Shown here piece after piece: positions 6,628 through 13,207 of a stretch of DNA of 13,207 nucleotides. The DNA comes from an uncultured Altererythrobacter sp. (GTDB lineage: Bacteria > Pseudomonadota > Alphaproteobacteria > Sphingomonadales > Sphingomonadaceae). How positions within the stretch are numbered: the first letter of the stretch is position 1; every line of letters begins with the position of its first letter. The notes below the pieces were generated by a model. The model was not told the DNA's origin, did not search any database, and saw nothing but the letters and a program-made list of their open reading frames with translations. The position numbers and the translations under genes are program-made. The DNA is taken from assembly GCA_937950385.1 (NCBI GenBank), contig CALFEA010000158.1:1-13207 (forward strand), read 5' to 3'.

Positions 6628-7721
6628 TCTTCGGTTCGAATAAGGACAGTTTCGCCGATCAGGATAAATAGGAAGAACGGTGCCCATGCCGCCAAAAACG
6701 GCGGATAGCCGCCAAAATTGCCCATTGCGAGCGCCGCATTATCCACCACGAAATACGCAAAGCCCAAGGCCATCCCAATTATAGCGCGCACCAGCAATTG
6801 GCCTGAACGTGCAAGACCAAATGCAGCAACCGCGCCGAGCAATGGCATAAGGAATGCAGACAAAGGCCCTGACAATTTGTGCCACCATTTCGCGCGCATT
6901 TCTGCCGTGCGGCGGCCGACGGCTTCATAAGCCTTTATCGATTGGTAGAGCTCTGCAAATGACAGCGCATCGGGATCCACTGACTGCAAATCGATCTTAT
7001 CGGGTGTCAGGGTCTCCCCAACGGTAATGTCGGCGAGTTCCTGTGTTTCTGCGCTGGTTACATCGAAGCTGGTCGCATTGGTCAGCTTCCAGCCGGGCGC
7101 TGCATAAACGGCCTTTTCGGCGCGCACTTGCTGCTGGATCATCCCGCTTGCGCCGCGATTATACCAAGCGACATCTTGCATGACGATGTCTTTACCCGAG
7201 CCAGTGATTGTCGCAGCGGAGAGGATATCCTCGCCATCGGACAAATAGACATTGGCTTTGCTTTCGCTACTGGGCGGGATTGAACCAAATTCGCTCGCCT
7301 CCCACACTTTCAGCGTGGCGGTCGCGCGGGTCACAACGCGTTCGTTAAAACCAAAACTTGCCACTGCCACAAAGGCTGCGGTCAGCAAGAGCGGCGCCAG
7401 AACCTGGTGTGCGGACAGTCCAGCAGCCTTCATCGCAACCACTTCGGAATTTTGGTTCAGCGTCACCAAGGTGATCAGCGTCGCCAGCAGAACCGAATAG
7501 GGCAGAAAGCGCGACACAAGTTGCGGTATTCGCAGGCCCGCATAGGTCAGTAATTCCCCCTGACCATTGCCTTCGACTGCCAAAATTTCGCCGCTGGTTG
7601 AGAGCAAATCGAGCATCATCAAGACCAGCACAAGCATCACCAATACCGCAAAAATACGGATGACGAACATCTTAGCCAGATACATCGTCAGCGTGCTGGA
7701 TGGGAAAAAGTCGAGGGACAT
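6624..7721 (-). CDS. lptG: LPS export ABC transporter permease LptG
   Basis: Inner-membrane permease that pairs with LptF and the ATPase LptB to extract LPS from the inner membrane and pass it to LptC and LptA. The 365-residue length is normal for the family. Predicted helices are at about 17-39, 67-88 and 105-124, followed by a periplasmic beta-jellyroll domain at about 125-280, then helices at about 283-303, 309-332 and 341-361. Family features include the conserved segment NQNSEVVAMKAAGLS at 89-103 (the coupling region facing LptB) and RAKWWHKLSGPLSAFLMPLLG at 276-296. It begins 6 bases after the lptF stop and overlaps the following GNAT gene by four bases, so it is the middle gene of an operon. 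Confidence 0.95.
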   Translation of the reverse strand: MSLDFFPSSTLTMYLAKMFVIRIFAVLVMLVLVLMMLDLLSTSGEILAVEGNGQGELLTYAGLRIPQLVSRFLPYSVLLATLITLVTLNQNSEVVAMKAAGLSAHQVLAPLLLTAAFVAVASFGFNERVVTRATATLKVWEASEFGSIPPSSESKANVYLSDGEDILSAATITGSGKDIVMQDVAWYNRGASGMIQQQVRAEKAVYAAPGWKLTNATSFDVTSAETQELADITVGETLTPDKIDLQSVDPDALSFAELYQSIKAYEAVGRRTAEMRAKWWHKLSGPLSAFLMPLLGAVAAFGLARSGQLLVRAIIGMALGFAYFVVDNAALAMGNFGGYPPFLAAWAPFFLFILIGETVLIRTEE

Positions 7722-7727
7722 TTTATG

Positions 7728-8984
7728 CTACTCGGCTGGCTGAATTTGAGGATTAGGCAGAGACGCCTCGTCAGATGCATTCATTGATGGCGCACGCTTA
7801 CGCTGGAACAATTTGCCAAGCCGTTTGGATATTTTCGCAAAAGTCGCCTCCAATGCCCCAATCGCTTGGCCGCCTGGCACATAAGCCACACGGTAATACA
7901 TCCACAAGATCAGCGATGCGAACACCACAAATGGCCCCCATAGCGCGAGGATCGGATCGACCCGGCCCAATGCGGCGATATCCTCTGCCGACTGATTTAT
8001 CTTGTGATAGGCCACCACCATGATGATCGATATGAATACGCCTAGCGCGCTGGTGGATCGTTTGGGCGGGATTGCAAGCGCCACCGCCATCAGCGGTAGG
8101 AGCATCATCATGACGACCTCCACCAGTCGGAAGTTGAAACTGGCCTGAGAGGCATCACGTTTCGCCTCAGTGGAATTATCGCTCCACCCAATTTTCAGCA
8201 ATTCTGGCAGAATATATTCGCGTTCCGCATCCCCGCGATCACGGAATTCGTCGATCCTTGGCAAGTCAATCGGCAGATCATGGCGGCTAAAACTAAGGAC
8301 ACGCGGCGTTTTGCTGCCTGTATCCTGCACAATTGTCCCGTCAGATAAGCGTAGGATAATCGTGTCAGGGCTATCGCTGGTGGCGAGGAATGAGCCTTCA
8401 CGGGCAGATATGGAGAGCACTTGGCCCTTGGCATTGGCGACCCGGGCGAAAATGCCTTTCAGCTTGCGCCCTTCGTCCTCGCTTGCCTCGATCCGCAAAG
8501 CCATGCGGTCTTTCAGCGTCGTAAACTCGCCTACCTTGATCGACGCGCCCAATGCGCCCGATCGCAGCTCATATTCCATCTGCTCATAATAATACCGGCT
8601 GAGAGGCTGGACGTAGAACACCAGCGCGACATTGACCGCGACGAGCACCAAAGTGATCGCATAGGGCACGCGCAGCAAGCGGTTATAGCTCATGCCGACA
8701 GCGCGCAGCACATCCAATTCGCTGGAGGTCGCAAGCTTACGAAATGCGAGCAAAATGCCGAGGAGCAGGCCCAAAGGGATCGCAAGGCTGGCATATTCCG
8801 GGATAAGTGCGCCGAGCATTTTGAAGACAACACCAATCGGCCCACCTTCTACCGCAACAAAATCAAACAATCGCAGCATCTTATCGAGCAGCAGTAGTGA
8901 TGCAGCCAGCGCGAAGATACCCAGCATCGGGAACACCACCAGACGCAGGATGTAGCGATCAATGCTGGGAAGAAATTTGAACAC
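7728..8984 (-). CDS. lptF: LPS export ABC transporter permease LptF
   Basis: Inner-membrane permease partner of LptG in the LptB2FG LPS extractor. Predicted helices are at about 16-34, 56-80 and 103-125, a periplasmic jellyroll at about 126-285, and helices at about 287-306, 312-328 and 345-364. The conserved cytoplasmic loop TSSELDVLRAVGMSYNRLLR at 86-105 is the segment that contacts LptB. At 418 residues it is longer than LptG, mainly because of a basic, then acidic/Pro-rich cytoplasmic tail (366-418, including KISKRLGKLFQRKR). It is the first gene of the lptF-lptG-GNAT operon. The 107 bases upstream contain a possible minus-strand TATAAC -10 but no clear -35. Confidence 0.95.
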   Translation of the reverse strand: MFKFLPSIDRYILRLVVFPMLGIFALAASLLLLDKMLRLFDFVAVEGGPIGVVFKMLGALIPEYASLAIPLGLLLGILLAFRKLATSSELDVLRAVGMSYNRLLRVPYAITLVLVAVNVALVFYVQPLSRYYYEQMEYELRSGALGASIKVGEFTTLKDRMALRIEASEDEGRKLKGIFARVANAKGQVLSISAREGSFLATSDSPDTIILRLSDGTIVQDTGSKTPRVLSFSRHDLPIDLPRIDEFRDRGDAEREYILPELLKIGWSDNSTEAKRDASQASFNFRLVEVVMMMLLPLMAVALAIPPKRSTSALGVFISIIMVVAYHKINQSAEDIAALGRVDPILALWGPFVVFASLILWMYYRVAYVPGGQAIGALEATFAKISKRLGKLFQRKRAPSMNASDEASLPNPQIQPAE

Positions 8985-9091
8985 GTTAGGGGCGCTGCAC
9001 CGTTTTTGAGTTGTTATACGCCTGCCTAGCGCGAAAAATGCTCGCGGTCATCCCTAAGCCTTGAGGTTAGGCACGGTGCGATTGTTGGCGA

Positions 9092-9424
9092 TTAGTCTTT
9101 TTCCAACGTGCATTGCAGTGGATGCTGGTTCTGTTTGGCGAAATCCATCACTTGATTGACCTTGGTCTCAGCGACTTCATAGGGAAAAACCCCGCAAACG
9201 CCGACGCCTTTTTGATGAACATGCAGCATCACACGCGTCGATTCTTCCAGATTCATTCCGAAAAAGCGTTTGAGCACCATGACCACAAACTCCATGGGAG
9301 TGTAATCATCGTTTAGAAGCAGAACTTTGTATTGGCTGGGCTTTTTGGGTTTGGCCTTGGATTTGGTGGCGATACCGATTTCGTTCTCACCGTCCCGGTC
9401 GTCATCGCTATCATTTGCCATCAT
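9092..9424 (-). CDS. clpS: ATP-dependent Clp protease adaptor ClpS
   Basis: Cytoplasmic adaptor that delivers N-degron substrates to the ClpAP protease. The ClpS core is plain: the [17 protein letters not shown] segment (Asn-Asp-Asp lining the N-degron pocket), [22 protein letters not shown] (adaptor helix and ClpA contact), and the C-terminal [11 protein letters not shown]. The disordered N-terminal extension is acidic, then Lys/Pro-rich ([14 protein letters not shown]), as usual in ClpS. The start is uncertain: two tandem ATGs at 9424 and 9421 give 110-111 residues, the normal length, without a good ribosome site. The reading frame stays open to an ATG at 9511, which would add an unlikely 29-residue leader ([14 protein letters not shown]...). 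It appears to be monocistronic; the companion clpA is not in the window. Confidence 0.93.
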   Translation of the reverse strand: MMANDSDDDRDGENEIGIATKSKAKPKKPSQYKVLLLNDDYTPMEFVVMVLKRFFGMNLEESTRVMLHVHQKGVGVCGVFPYEVAETKVNQVMDFAKQNQHPLQCTLEKD

Positions 9425-9563
9425 GATGGCAGCAGTAGAGAGGCGGTTTTCGCCAAGCGGGCAGAGGACGTTTTTCATATACACTAGGCTCATATCGCAA
9501 GCCCGCGCCAAATCGCAAGATGTCAGTTTTGAGATTATGCGCGATTACGGAGCGGTTGGACGC

Positions 9564-9595
9564 AAAAAACCGGCCAGGGGCTTACCCCTGACCGG
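9564..9595 (-). terminator. Intrinsic terminator downstream of the phasin gene
   Basis: A GC-rich hairpin pairs 9585-9595 with 9570-9580 (one C-A mismatch) around a four-base loop. Reading the minus strand, it is followed by TTTTTT (9569-9564). It lies about 80 bases past the phasin stop. There are also four Ts on the plus-strand side, but no plus-strand gene precedes it. Confidence 0.8.
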
Positions 9596-9675
9596 CTTTT
9601 GATAGTGCGACCTATTGGGCAAATGCACTGATCATATTGGTCAGCACATTTTACCCGGAAGGGCTCAAGCAGAGC

Positions 9676-10476
9676 TTAAGCAGCTTTCTTGAAGCGCTCA
9701 ACAGCCACGCTGAAGCGGCTAGAGATTGGCGCGAAAGCGTCATTGTAGATTTTCAACCAGTTCTCAGTGTTCTTAGAACCGAAAGAAATCGCAGCATCAA
9801 CGTTGCGGCGTGCGATTTCACCTTGAAGCTGAACCAGCTCAGTAGGTGACTTAACAGCAGCCATTTTCTTCACGTCGGTTGTCACTGTAGCAGCAACAGT
9901 TTTGGTGGTCGCGATTTGCTCGCGGCCCATTTCTTGTGCGCCAGCAAACAGGATCTTGCCTGATTCAACAACCGCTTCGAGGTTGTCTTTGTTGAATGAG
10001 CCGAACTCACCAGCAAATTCGCCCGCTTTCGCAGCAGCTTCTTTAACGCGTGTTTGCGCGTCAGCAGCCATGTCTTTTGCTGTATCGGTGATGTTTGTGT
10101 CTTTAGCTTTAGCCATGATGGTATCCTTCAATTTGGAAACAGTGTTTGCCGCCTGAGTGGTTTTTGTTTTGGCGGTGGTTTTCTTTGGAGCGGCTTTTGC
10201 AGCGCGCTTCGCAGTTGTCTTCTTAGGAGCCGCCTTCTTCGCTGCTACTTTTTTCGCAGTTTTCTTAGGGGCTGCTTTCTTGGCCGCTGCTTTCTTAGGA
10301 GCAGCCTTTTTAGCCACTGCCTTCTTGGCAGGAGCCGCTTTCTTCGCAGGCGCAGCTTTTGCGGCCGGTGCGTCAGTTGTTGCAGCTGGTTTAGCAGCCG
10401 CGTCTGCATAGGCCTTCTCAGCCGCTGCATCGATTTTTGAAACTGTGTCAGTTACAGTGTTAGCATTGGTAGCCAT
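9676..10476 (-). CDS. phaP: Phasin family protein with N-terminal Lys/Ala/Pro-rich histone-like extension
   Basis: A surface protein of polyhydroxyalkanoate granules, 266 residues in two parts. Residues about 39-108 are a low-complexity run of AAPAKK / KKAAPKK-type repeats, very basic and resembling histone H1 tails. Residues about 110-262 form an amphipathic, helix-rich phasin domain: EFGSFNKDNLEAVVESGKI at 156-174, ELVQLQGEIARRNVDAAISF at 213-232 and ENWLKIYNDAFAPISSRF at 238-255. The basic tail probably binds nucleic acid. In Pseudomonas PhaF a comparable repeat tail lies at the C-terminus and tethers granules to DNA; here it is N-terminal. A GAGGA ribosome site precedes the ATG. It lies downstream of phaC but has its own promoter, flanked by candidate operators, and its own terminator. 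Confidence 0.88.
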   Translation of the reverse strand: MATNANTVTDTVSKIDAAAEKAYADAAAKPAATTDAPAAKAAPAKKAAPAKKAVAKKAAPKKAAAKKAAPKKTAKKVAAKKAAPKKTTAKRAAKAAPKKTTAKTKTTQAANTVSKLKDTIMAKAKDTNITDTAKDMAADAQTRVKEAAAKAGEFAGEFGSFNKDNLEAVVESGKILFAGAQEMGREQIATTKTVAATVTTDVKKMAAVKSPTELVQLQGEIARRNVDAAISFGSKNTENWLKIYNDAFAPISSRFSVAVERFKKAA

Positions 10477-10487
10477 GAGATCCTCGC

Positions 10488-10510
10488 TTTATGTTGCACT
10501 GCACAAAATA
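10488..10510. promoter_or_regulatory. Candidate PhaR operator, promoter-proximal copy
   Basis: TTTATGTTGCACTGCACAAAATA is the promoter-proximal arm of an inverted repeat. It overlaps the -10 box and the presumed start of the phasin transcript. The TTGC-NN-TGCACAA core resembles the TGC/GCA-rich sites bound by the PHA repressor PhaR in alphaproteobacteria. Binding here would block transcription. The repeat is seen; the regulator is inferred. Confidence 0.6.
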
Positions 10511-10532
10511 GGCATTGCGACTGCGAAGTCAA
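10505..10532 (-). promoter_or_regulatory. Sigma-70-type promoter of the phasin gene
   Basis: On the minus strand TTGACT (10532-10527) and TATTTT (10510-10505) are separated by 16 bases. The start would be near 10498, giving a leader of about 20 nt. The promoter sits exactly between the two inverted-repeat arms. Confidence 0.7.
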
Positions 10533-10533
10533 G

Positions 10534-10558
10534 TATTTTTTGTGCACCGCAACATAAA
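10534..10558. promoter_or_regulatory. Candidate PhaR operator, promoter-distal copy
   Basis: Inverted copy of the element at 10488-10510, lying just upstream of the -35 box. Read on the minus strand it begins TTTATGTTGCGGTGCACAAA. It differs from the first copy by two substitutions (AC to GG) and two extra A residues. The pair brackets the phasin promoter. Confidence 0.6.
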
Positions 10559-10585
10559 TGAAGAAAGTGGCTATATTTCTGAAGC

Positions 10586-12496
10586 TTAGCGCGTCTTTAC
10601 ATAGCGTCCAGGCGCATCTTCAATCATGCTATCACCGCGCCCACCCGGCTTGCGCTTGCCTTTTACCGGCACGCGGACGTTATCTTGAGCCTCCAGCCAT
10701 TCCATCCAATAGGGCCACCAACTGCCCGGATGCTCCTCAGCGCTTTCAATGAAATCAGCCAGCGAGGCCGCCTTGCTGTCGCCGACCCAATATTGATATT
10801 TGCCCGCAGCAGGAGGGTTCACAACTCCGGCAATATGGCCCGATCCCGCCAGCATGAAATTCACCGGCCCAGAATAGTGCTCGGTCGCGCGCCATACGCT
10901 TTCGGCCGGCGCAATATGGTCTTCCTTGCCTGCTTGAATAAAGCTGGGCGTGGTGATTTGGGTGAGATCAATTTTGGTCCCATCTGCCTCCAGCGCATCA
11001 GGCTGAACCAATTTATTGTCGCGGTAGAGATCGCGCAGATAGGCTCCATGCCATTTGCTCGGAAGATTGGTGACATCGCCGTTCCAATGCAGCAGATCAA
11101 AAGCGGGATAATCCTCACCCATCAGGTAATTGTTTACGACGTAATTCCAGATCAAATCCTTGCCGCGCAGGGAATTGAATGTCGCTGCCAAGAACCGCCC
11201 ATCGAGATAACCGTCGCCTGACAGTTGATCGATCATATCGAGCTGGCTTTCGCCGATCAGTGTTCTCAGCTCACCGCTGCGTTCAAAATCCACTTGGGCT
11301 GTAAAGTATGTTGCGCTTTTGACTTTATCGCTCTCACCGCGCCGCGCCATAACGGCCAGGCTAGCGGCCAAAGTTGTGCCTGCCACGCAATAGCCGATGG
11401 TGTGGACGCTCGGCACATCGAGCCGTTCGCGAATATGGTCAATCGCGCTGATTTGGCTGCGGATATAATCGTCCCAAACAACATCTTTCATCGAGGTGTC
11501 TGCCGATTTCCAGCTCACCACAAACACTGTCAGACCTTGATCAACGGCCCATTTGATGAAGCTCTTCTTTGGTGTCAGATCGAGGATGTAGAAGCGGTTG
11601 ATCCACGGCGGGAAAATCACCAAGGGAACTTCCAGCACGTCCTTGGTTGCGGGGCTATATTGCACGAGCTGGTACATTGGCGTTTCGTGCACAACCTTAC
11701 CCGGTGTCGCCGCCAAATTCTCGCCCAAGGTAAAGGCGTTGGGATCAGTATGGGTCAGCTGCCCGCGCTTTAGATCGGTGATCAAATGCTGCATCCCGCG
11801 CACCAGGTTTTGGCCCTTGGTGTCCATGGTGCGCTGCATCACGGCCGGATTGGTCATGAGGAAATTATCGGGGCTCATCGCATCGAGCAGGGACTGGGTT
11901 GCGAATTGCAATTGCTGGCGCTTTTCCTTGTCCAGCCCATCAATATTTTTGACAGCTGAGGAAAGATATTCCGCCAGCATCAGATAGCTTTGGTGAAGCA
12001 AGATAAAGCCCGGGTGCTGCTGCCATGCAGGATCGGAAAAGCGGCGATCCTTGCGAGGAAGAGCGGGCGCATCGGCATCGCCTGATTCGCCTGCGCCCAT
12101 CAATCCGGTAAAGGCGCTTTGCCAAATTTCGGCTGTGTCTTTCGCAGCTTTTTGCGCCATATCGATTGGGGCTTTGGGCATATGCTTAGCAAAGCTTTGC
12201 GTCATCAACATGAATTGCGCAGGATCGATTGCTTGGCTGCCATTGCCCATTTTACCAGCCGCCTCGCTGGCCTTATCTTTCAAAAACCCGAGCCAAAGGG
12301 TCTGCAATTGCGCTGCGGATCCGGACCATTCAGCCATGTCCTTCGGATCAAATTTGGCTGAATTGGGTTGATTCTCGCTCAGGCCCAATCCGGCAAAGCC
12401 TTCCATCATAGTGCGCAAAGCATCGCTTCCTTGATCGAAAAATGCGCGCATTGGTTCGCTTGCGTCGCCGGGCTTTCCGTTTTGGTCTTTGGCCAT
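10586..12496 (-). CDS. phaC: Class I poly(R)-hydroxyalkanoate synthase PhaC
   Basis: Polymerises (R)-3-hydroxyacyl-CoA into polyhydroxyalkanoate at the granule surface. The 636-residue length fits class I synthases. The N-terminal domain (about 1-250) is variable and helical, with the PHA-synthase segment RFSDPAWQQHPGFILLHQSY at 152-171. The catalytic alpha/beta-hydrolase domain follows: VIFPPWINRFYILDL at 293-307, nucleophile Cys370 in the lipase-like box GYCVAGT, general-base Asp526 in GKEDHIAP, and His554 in GSGHIAGVVNPP. LLHWNGDVTNLP at 468-479 is also typical. The box has Ala where many class I enzymes have Gly after C-x. A Lys/Arg-rich C-terminus (611-620) is present. The only ribosome site is weak. 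It lies upstream of the phasin gene, and no copy of the phasin operator is seen before phaC. Confidence 0.97.
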   Translation of the reverse strand: MAKDQNGKPGDASEPMRAFFDQGSDALRTMMEGFAGLGLSENQPNSAKFDPKDMAEWSGSAAQLQTLWLGFLKDKASEAAGKMGNGSQAIDPAQFMLMTQSFAKHMPKAPIDMAQKAAKDTAEIWQSAFTGLMGAGESGDADAPALPRKDRRFSDPAWQQHPGFILLHQSYLMLAEYLSSAVKNIDGLDKEKRQQLQFATQSLLDAMSPDNFLMTNPAVMQRTMDTKGQNLVRGMQHLITDLKRGQLTHTDPNAFTLGENLAATPGKVVHETPMYQLVQYSPATKDVLEVPLVIFPPWINRFYILDLTPKKSFIKWAVDQGLTVFVVSWKSADTSMKDVVWDDYIRSQISAIDHIRERLDVPSVHTIGYCVAGTTLAASLAVMARRGESDKVKSATYFTAQVDFERSGELRTLIGESQLDMIDQLSGDGYLDGRFLAATFNSLRGKDLIWNYVVNNYLMGEDYPAFDLLHWNGDVTNLPSKWHGAYLRDLYRDNKLVQPDALEADGTKIDLTQITTPSFIQAGKEDHIAPAESVWRATEHYSGPVNFMLAGSGHIAGVVNPPAAGKYQYWVGDSKAASLADFIESAEEHPGSWWPYWMEWLEAQDNVRVPVKGKRKPGGRGDSMIEDAPGRYVKTR

Positions 12497-12639
12497 AATG
12501 TTCTCGCGCTGTGAGGGACAATTAGGGGGGAGGTTAGCGAAACTGGCTTCCCTTAGCGAGGCTTATCCGCTTAGGTGCATAACGCATTCATATGCATGCC
12601 ATAATACACCGCACGAAATACGCATCTGATCGAGAGACA
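12497..12639. other. Divergent promoter region between phaC and the aminotransferase gene
   Basis: 143 bases separate two divergent starts and must carry both promoters. A CATAAT -10-like hexamer lies at 12600-12605 (plus strand) about 35 bases before the aminotransferase ATG, without a recognisable -35. A G-run followed by GAGG occurs at about 12525-12533 on the plus strand. No confident promoter for phaC was found. Confidence 0.4.
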
Positions 12640-13207
12640 ATGAACGACGAATTCTACCGCATGAAGCGCCTGCCGCCCTATGTCATTGCTGAGGTGAATG
12701 GCCTGCGTCATGCTGCGCGTCAGGCGGGTGAGGATATTATTGACCTTGGCATGGGCAACCCCGATCAGCCGCCGCCTGCCCATGTGATCGAGAAGCTTTG
12801 CGAAGTGGCGATGAAGCCGGATGCGCATGGTTATTCCCAATCAAAGGGCATTCCTGGATTGCGCAAGGCGCAGGCCAATTATTACCAGCGCCGGTTTGGC
12901 GTTGATGTTGATCCTGAAACCGAGGTTGTTGTGACCATGGGCTCCAAAGAGGGGCTGGCTAGCCTTGCCAATGCAATCACGGCGCCAGGCGATGTGGTGC
13001 TTGCGCCCAATCCGTCCTACCCGATCCACACATTCGGCTTCATCATCGCAGGTGCCACGATCCGCGCCGTTCCAACGACGCCGGACGAGGAATATTGGCG
13101 GTCCCTCGAAAGCGCGATGAACTTTACCGTGCCGCGCCCCAGCGTGCTGGTTGTGAATTATCCATCCAACCCTACTGCCGAAGTGGTCGATCTGGCGTTT
13201 TATGAGC
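12640..13207 (+). CDS. alaC: AlaC/DapL-like class I/II aminotransferase (5' part, runs off the window)
   Basis: A PLP-dependent aminotransferase of fold type I; 189 codons are visible and the gene continues past the right edge. It starts MNDEFYRMKRLPPYVIAEV, and the order of motifs follows E. coli AlaC (glutamate-pyruvate aminotransferase): RLPPYV at 10-15, GEDIIDLGMGNPDQPPP at about 31-47, HGYSQSKGIPGLRKA at 64-78, the PLP phosphate-binding region VTMGSKEGLASL at about 99-110, PNPSYPIHTFGF at 124-135 and NYPSNPTAEVVDL at 173-185. The PLP-binding lysine lies beyond the window. Homologues in this order are often annotated LL-diaminopimelate aminotransferase, so alanine synthesis is the better supported but not the only option. 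A GAGAG ribosome site lies four bases before the ATG. Confidence 0.9.
   Translation, partial: MNDEFYRMKRLPPYVIAEVNGLRHAARQAGEDIIDLGMGNPDQPPPAHVIEKLCEVAMKPDAHGYSQSKGIPGLRKAQANYYQRRFGVDVDPETEVVVTMGSKEGLASLANAITAPGDVVLAPNPSYPIHTFGFIIAGATIRAVPTTPDEEYWRSLESAMNFTVPRPSVLVVNYPSNPTAEVVDLAFYE

Noticed and set aside
6628..6687. N-terminal extension of the GNAT protein to an ATG at 6687
   Set aside because: It would overlap lptG by over 60 bases; the ATGA-overlapping start at 6627 gives the normal GNAT N-terminus.
9049..9075. Short inverted repeat CCTAA / TTAGG downstream of clpS as a terminator
   Set aside because: The stem is only five pairs and there is no T-run on either strand.
10157..10411. Plus-strand ORF with a hydrophobic Ala/Phe repeat pattern, looking like a membrane protein
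   Set aside because: It is the reverse complement of the Lys/Ala-rich phasin repeats (AAG and GCx codons read as Phe, Ala and Leu), not a gene.
12524..12533. Purine run with GGGAGG on the plus strand as a target for the C-rich sRNA loop
   Set aside because: It lies over 100 bases upstream of the aminotransferase start and before the likely -10, so it is probably not transcribed in that sense; pairing is only six bases.

Overview
The window looks like chromosomal DNA from a marine or freshwater alphaproteobacterium of the Sphingomonadales, most likely the Erythrobacteraceae. This rests on protein character (EcfG, NepR, PhyR, ClpS and PhaC all have the alphaproteobacterial form) and on the EcfG/NepR/PhyR partner-switch locus, which is restricted to Alphaproteobacteria. 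The assignment to family level is inference. No insertion sequences, phage genes, tRNAs, rRNAs or CRISPR arrays were seen.

Positions 1-3710 form a compact general stress response (GSR) locus. On the minus strand are nepR (anti-sigma factor) and, directly abutting it, ecfG (sigma factor, cut by the window edge just before its C-terminus). They are preceded by a textbook EcfG-type promoter (GGAAC-N16-CGTT), which implies positive autoregulation. Divergent from them is a membrane-bound CHASE-HWE histidine kinase, and convergent to the kinase is phyR, the sigma-mimic/receiver anti-anti-sigma factor. In the 357-base gap after phyR sits what I think is the most interesting element: an unannotated small RNA on the plus strand, about 88 nt long. 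It has its own EcfG-like promoter (GGAAC-N16-CATT), a 5' hairpin presenting a C-rich loop, and a strong intrinsic terminator. It strongly resembles the logic of Caulobacter GsrN, the GSR-controlled sRNA.

Positions 3711-6111 hold a GNAT-like protein of unknown function on the minus strand (probable GTG start) and a divergent membrane fatty acid desaturase on the plus strand. Positions 6109-8984 form a minus-strand operon: lptF, lptG (the LPS-exporter permease pair) and a GNAT acetyltransferase whose start overlaps the lptG stop by ATGA. Positions 9092-9424 encode ClpS, the N-degron adaptor for ClpAP.

Positions 9570-12496 form a polyhydroxyalkanoate (PHA) storage module on the minus strand: phaC (class I synthase) and then a phasin with a long N-terminal Lys/Ala/Pro histone-like extension. 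The phasin has its own sigma-70 promoter bracketed by two near-identical inverted repeats, which are candidate PhaR operators, and its own terminator. Divergent from phaC, and running off the right edge, is an AlaC/DapL-like class I/II aminotransferase.

Functionally, the window combines envelope and stress regulation (GSR, LPS export, desaturase, ClpS) with carbon storage. Only the first 3.7 kb is clearly one regulatory system.
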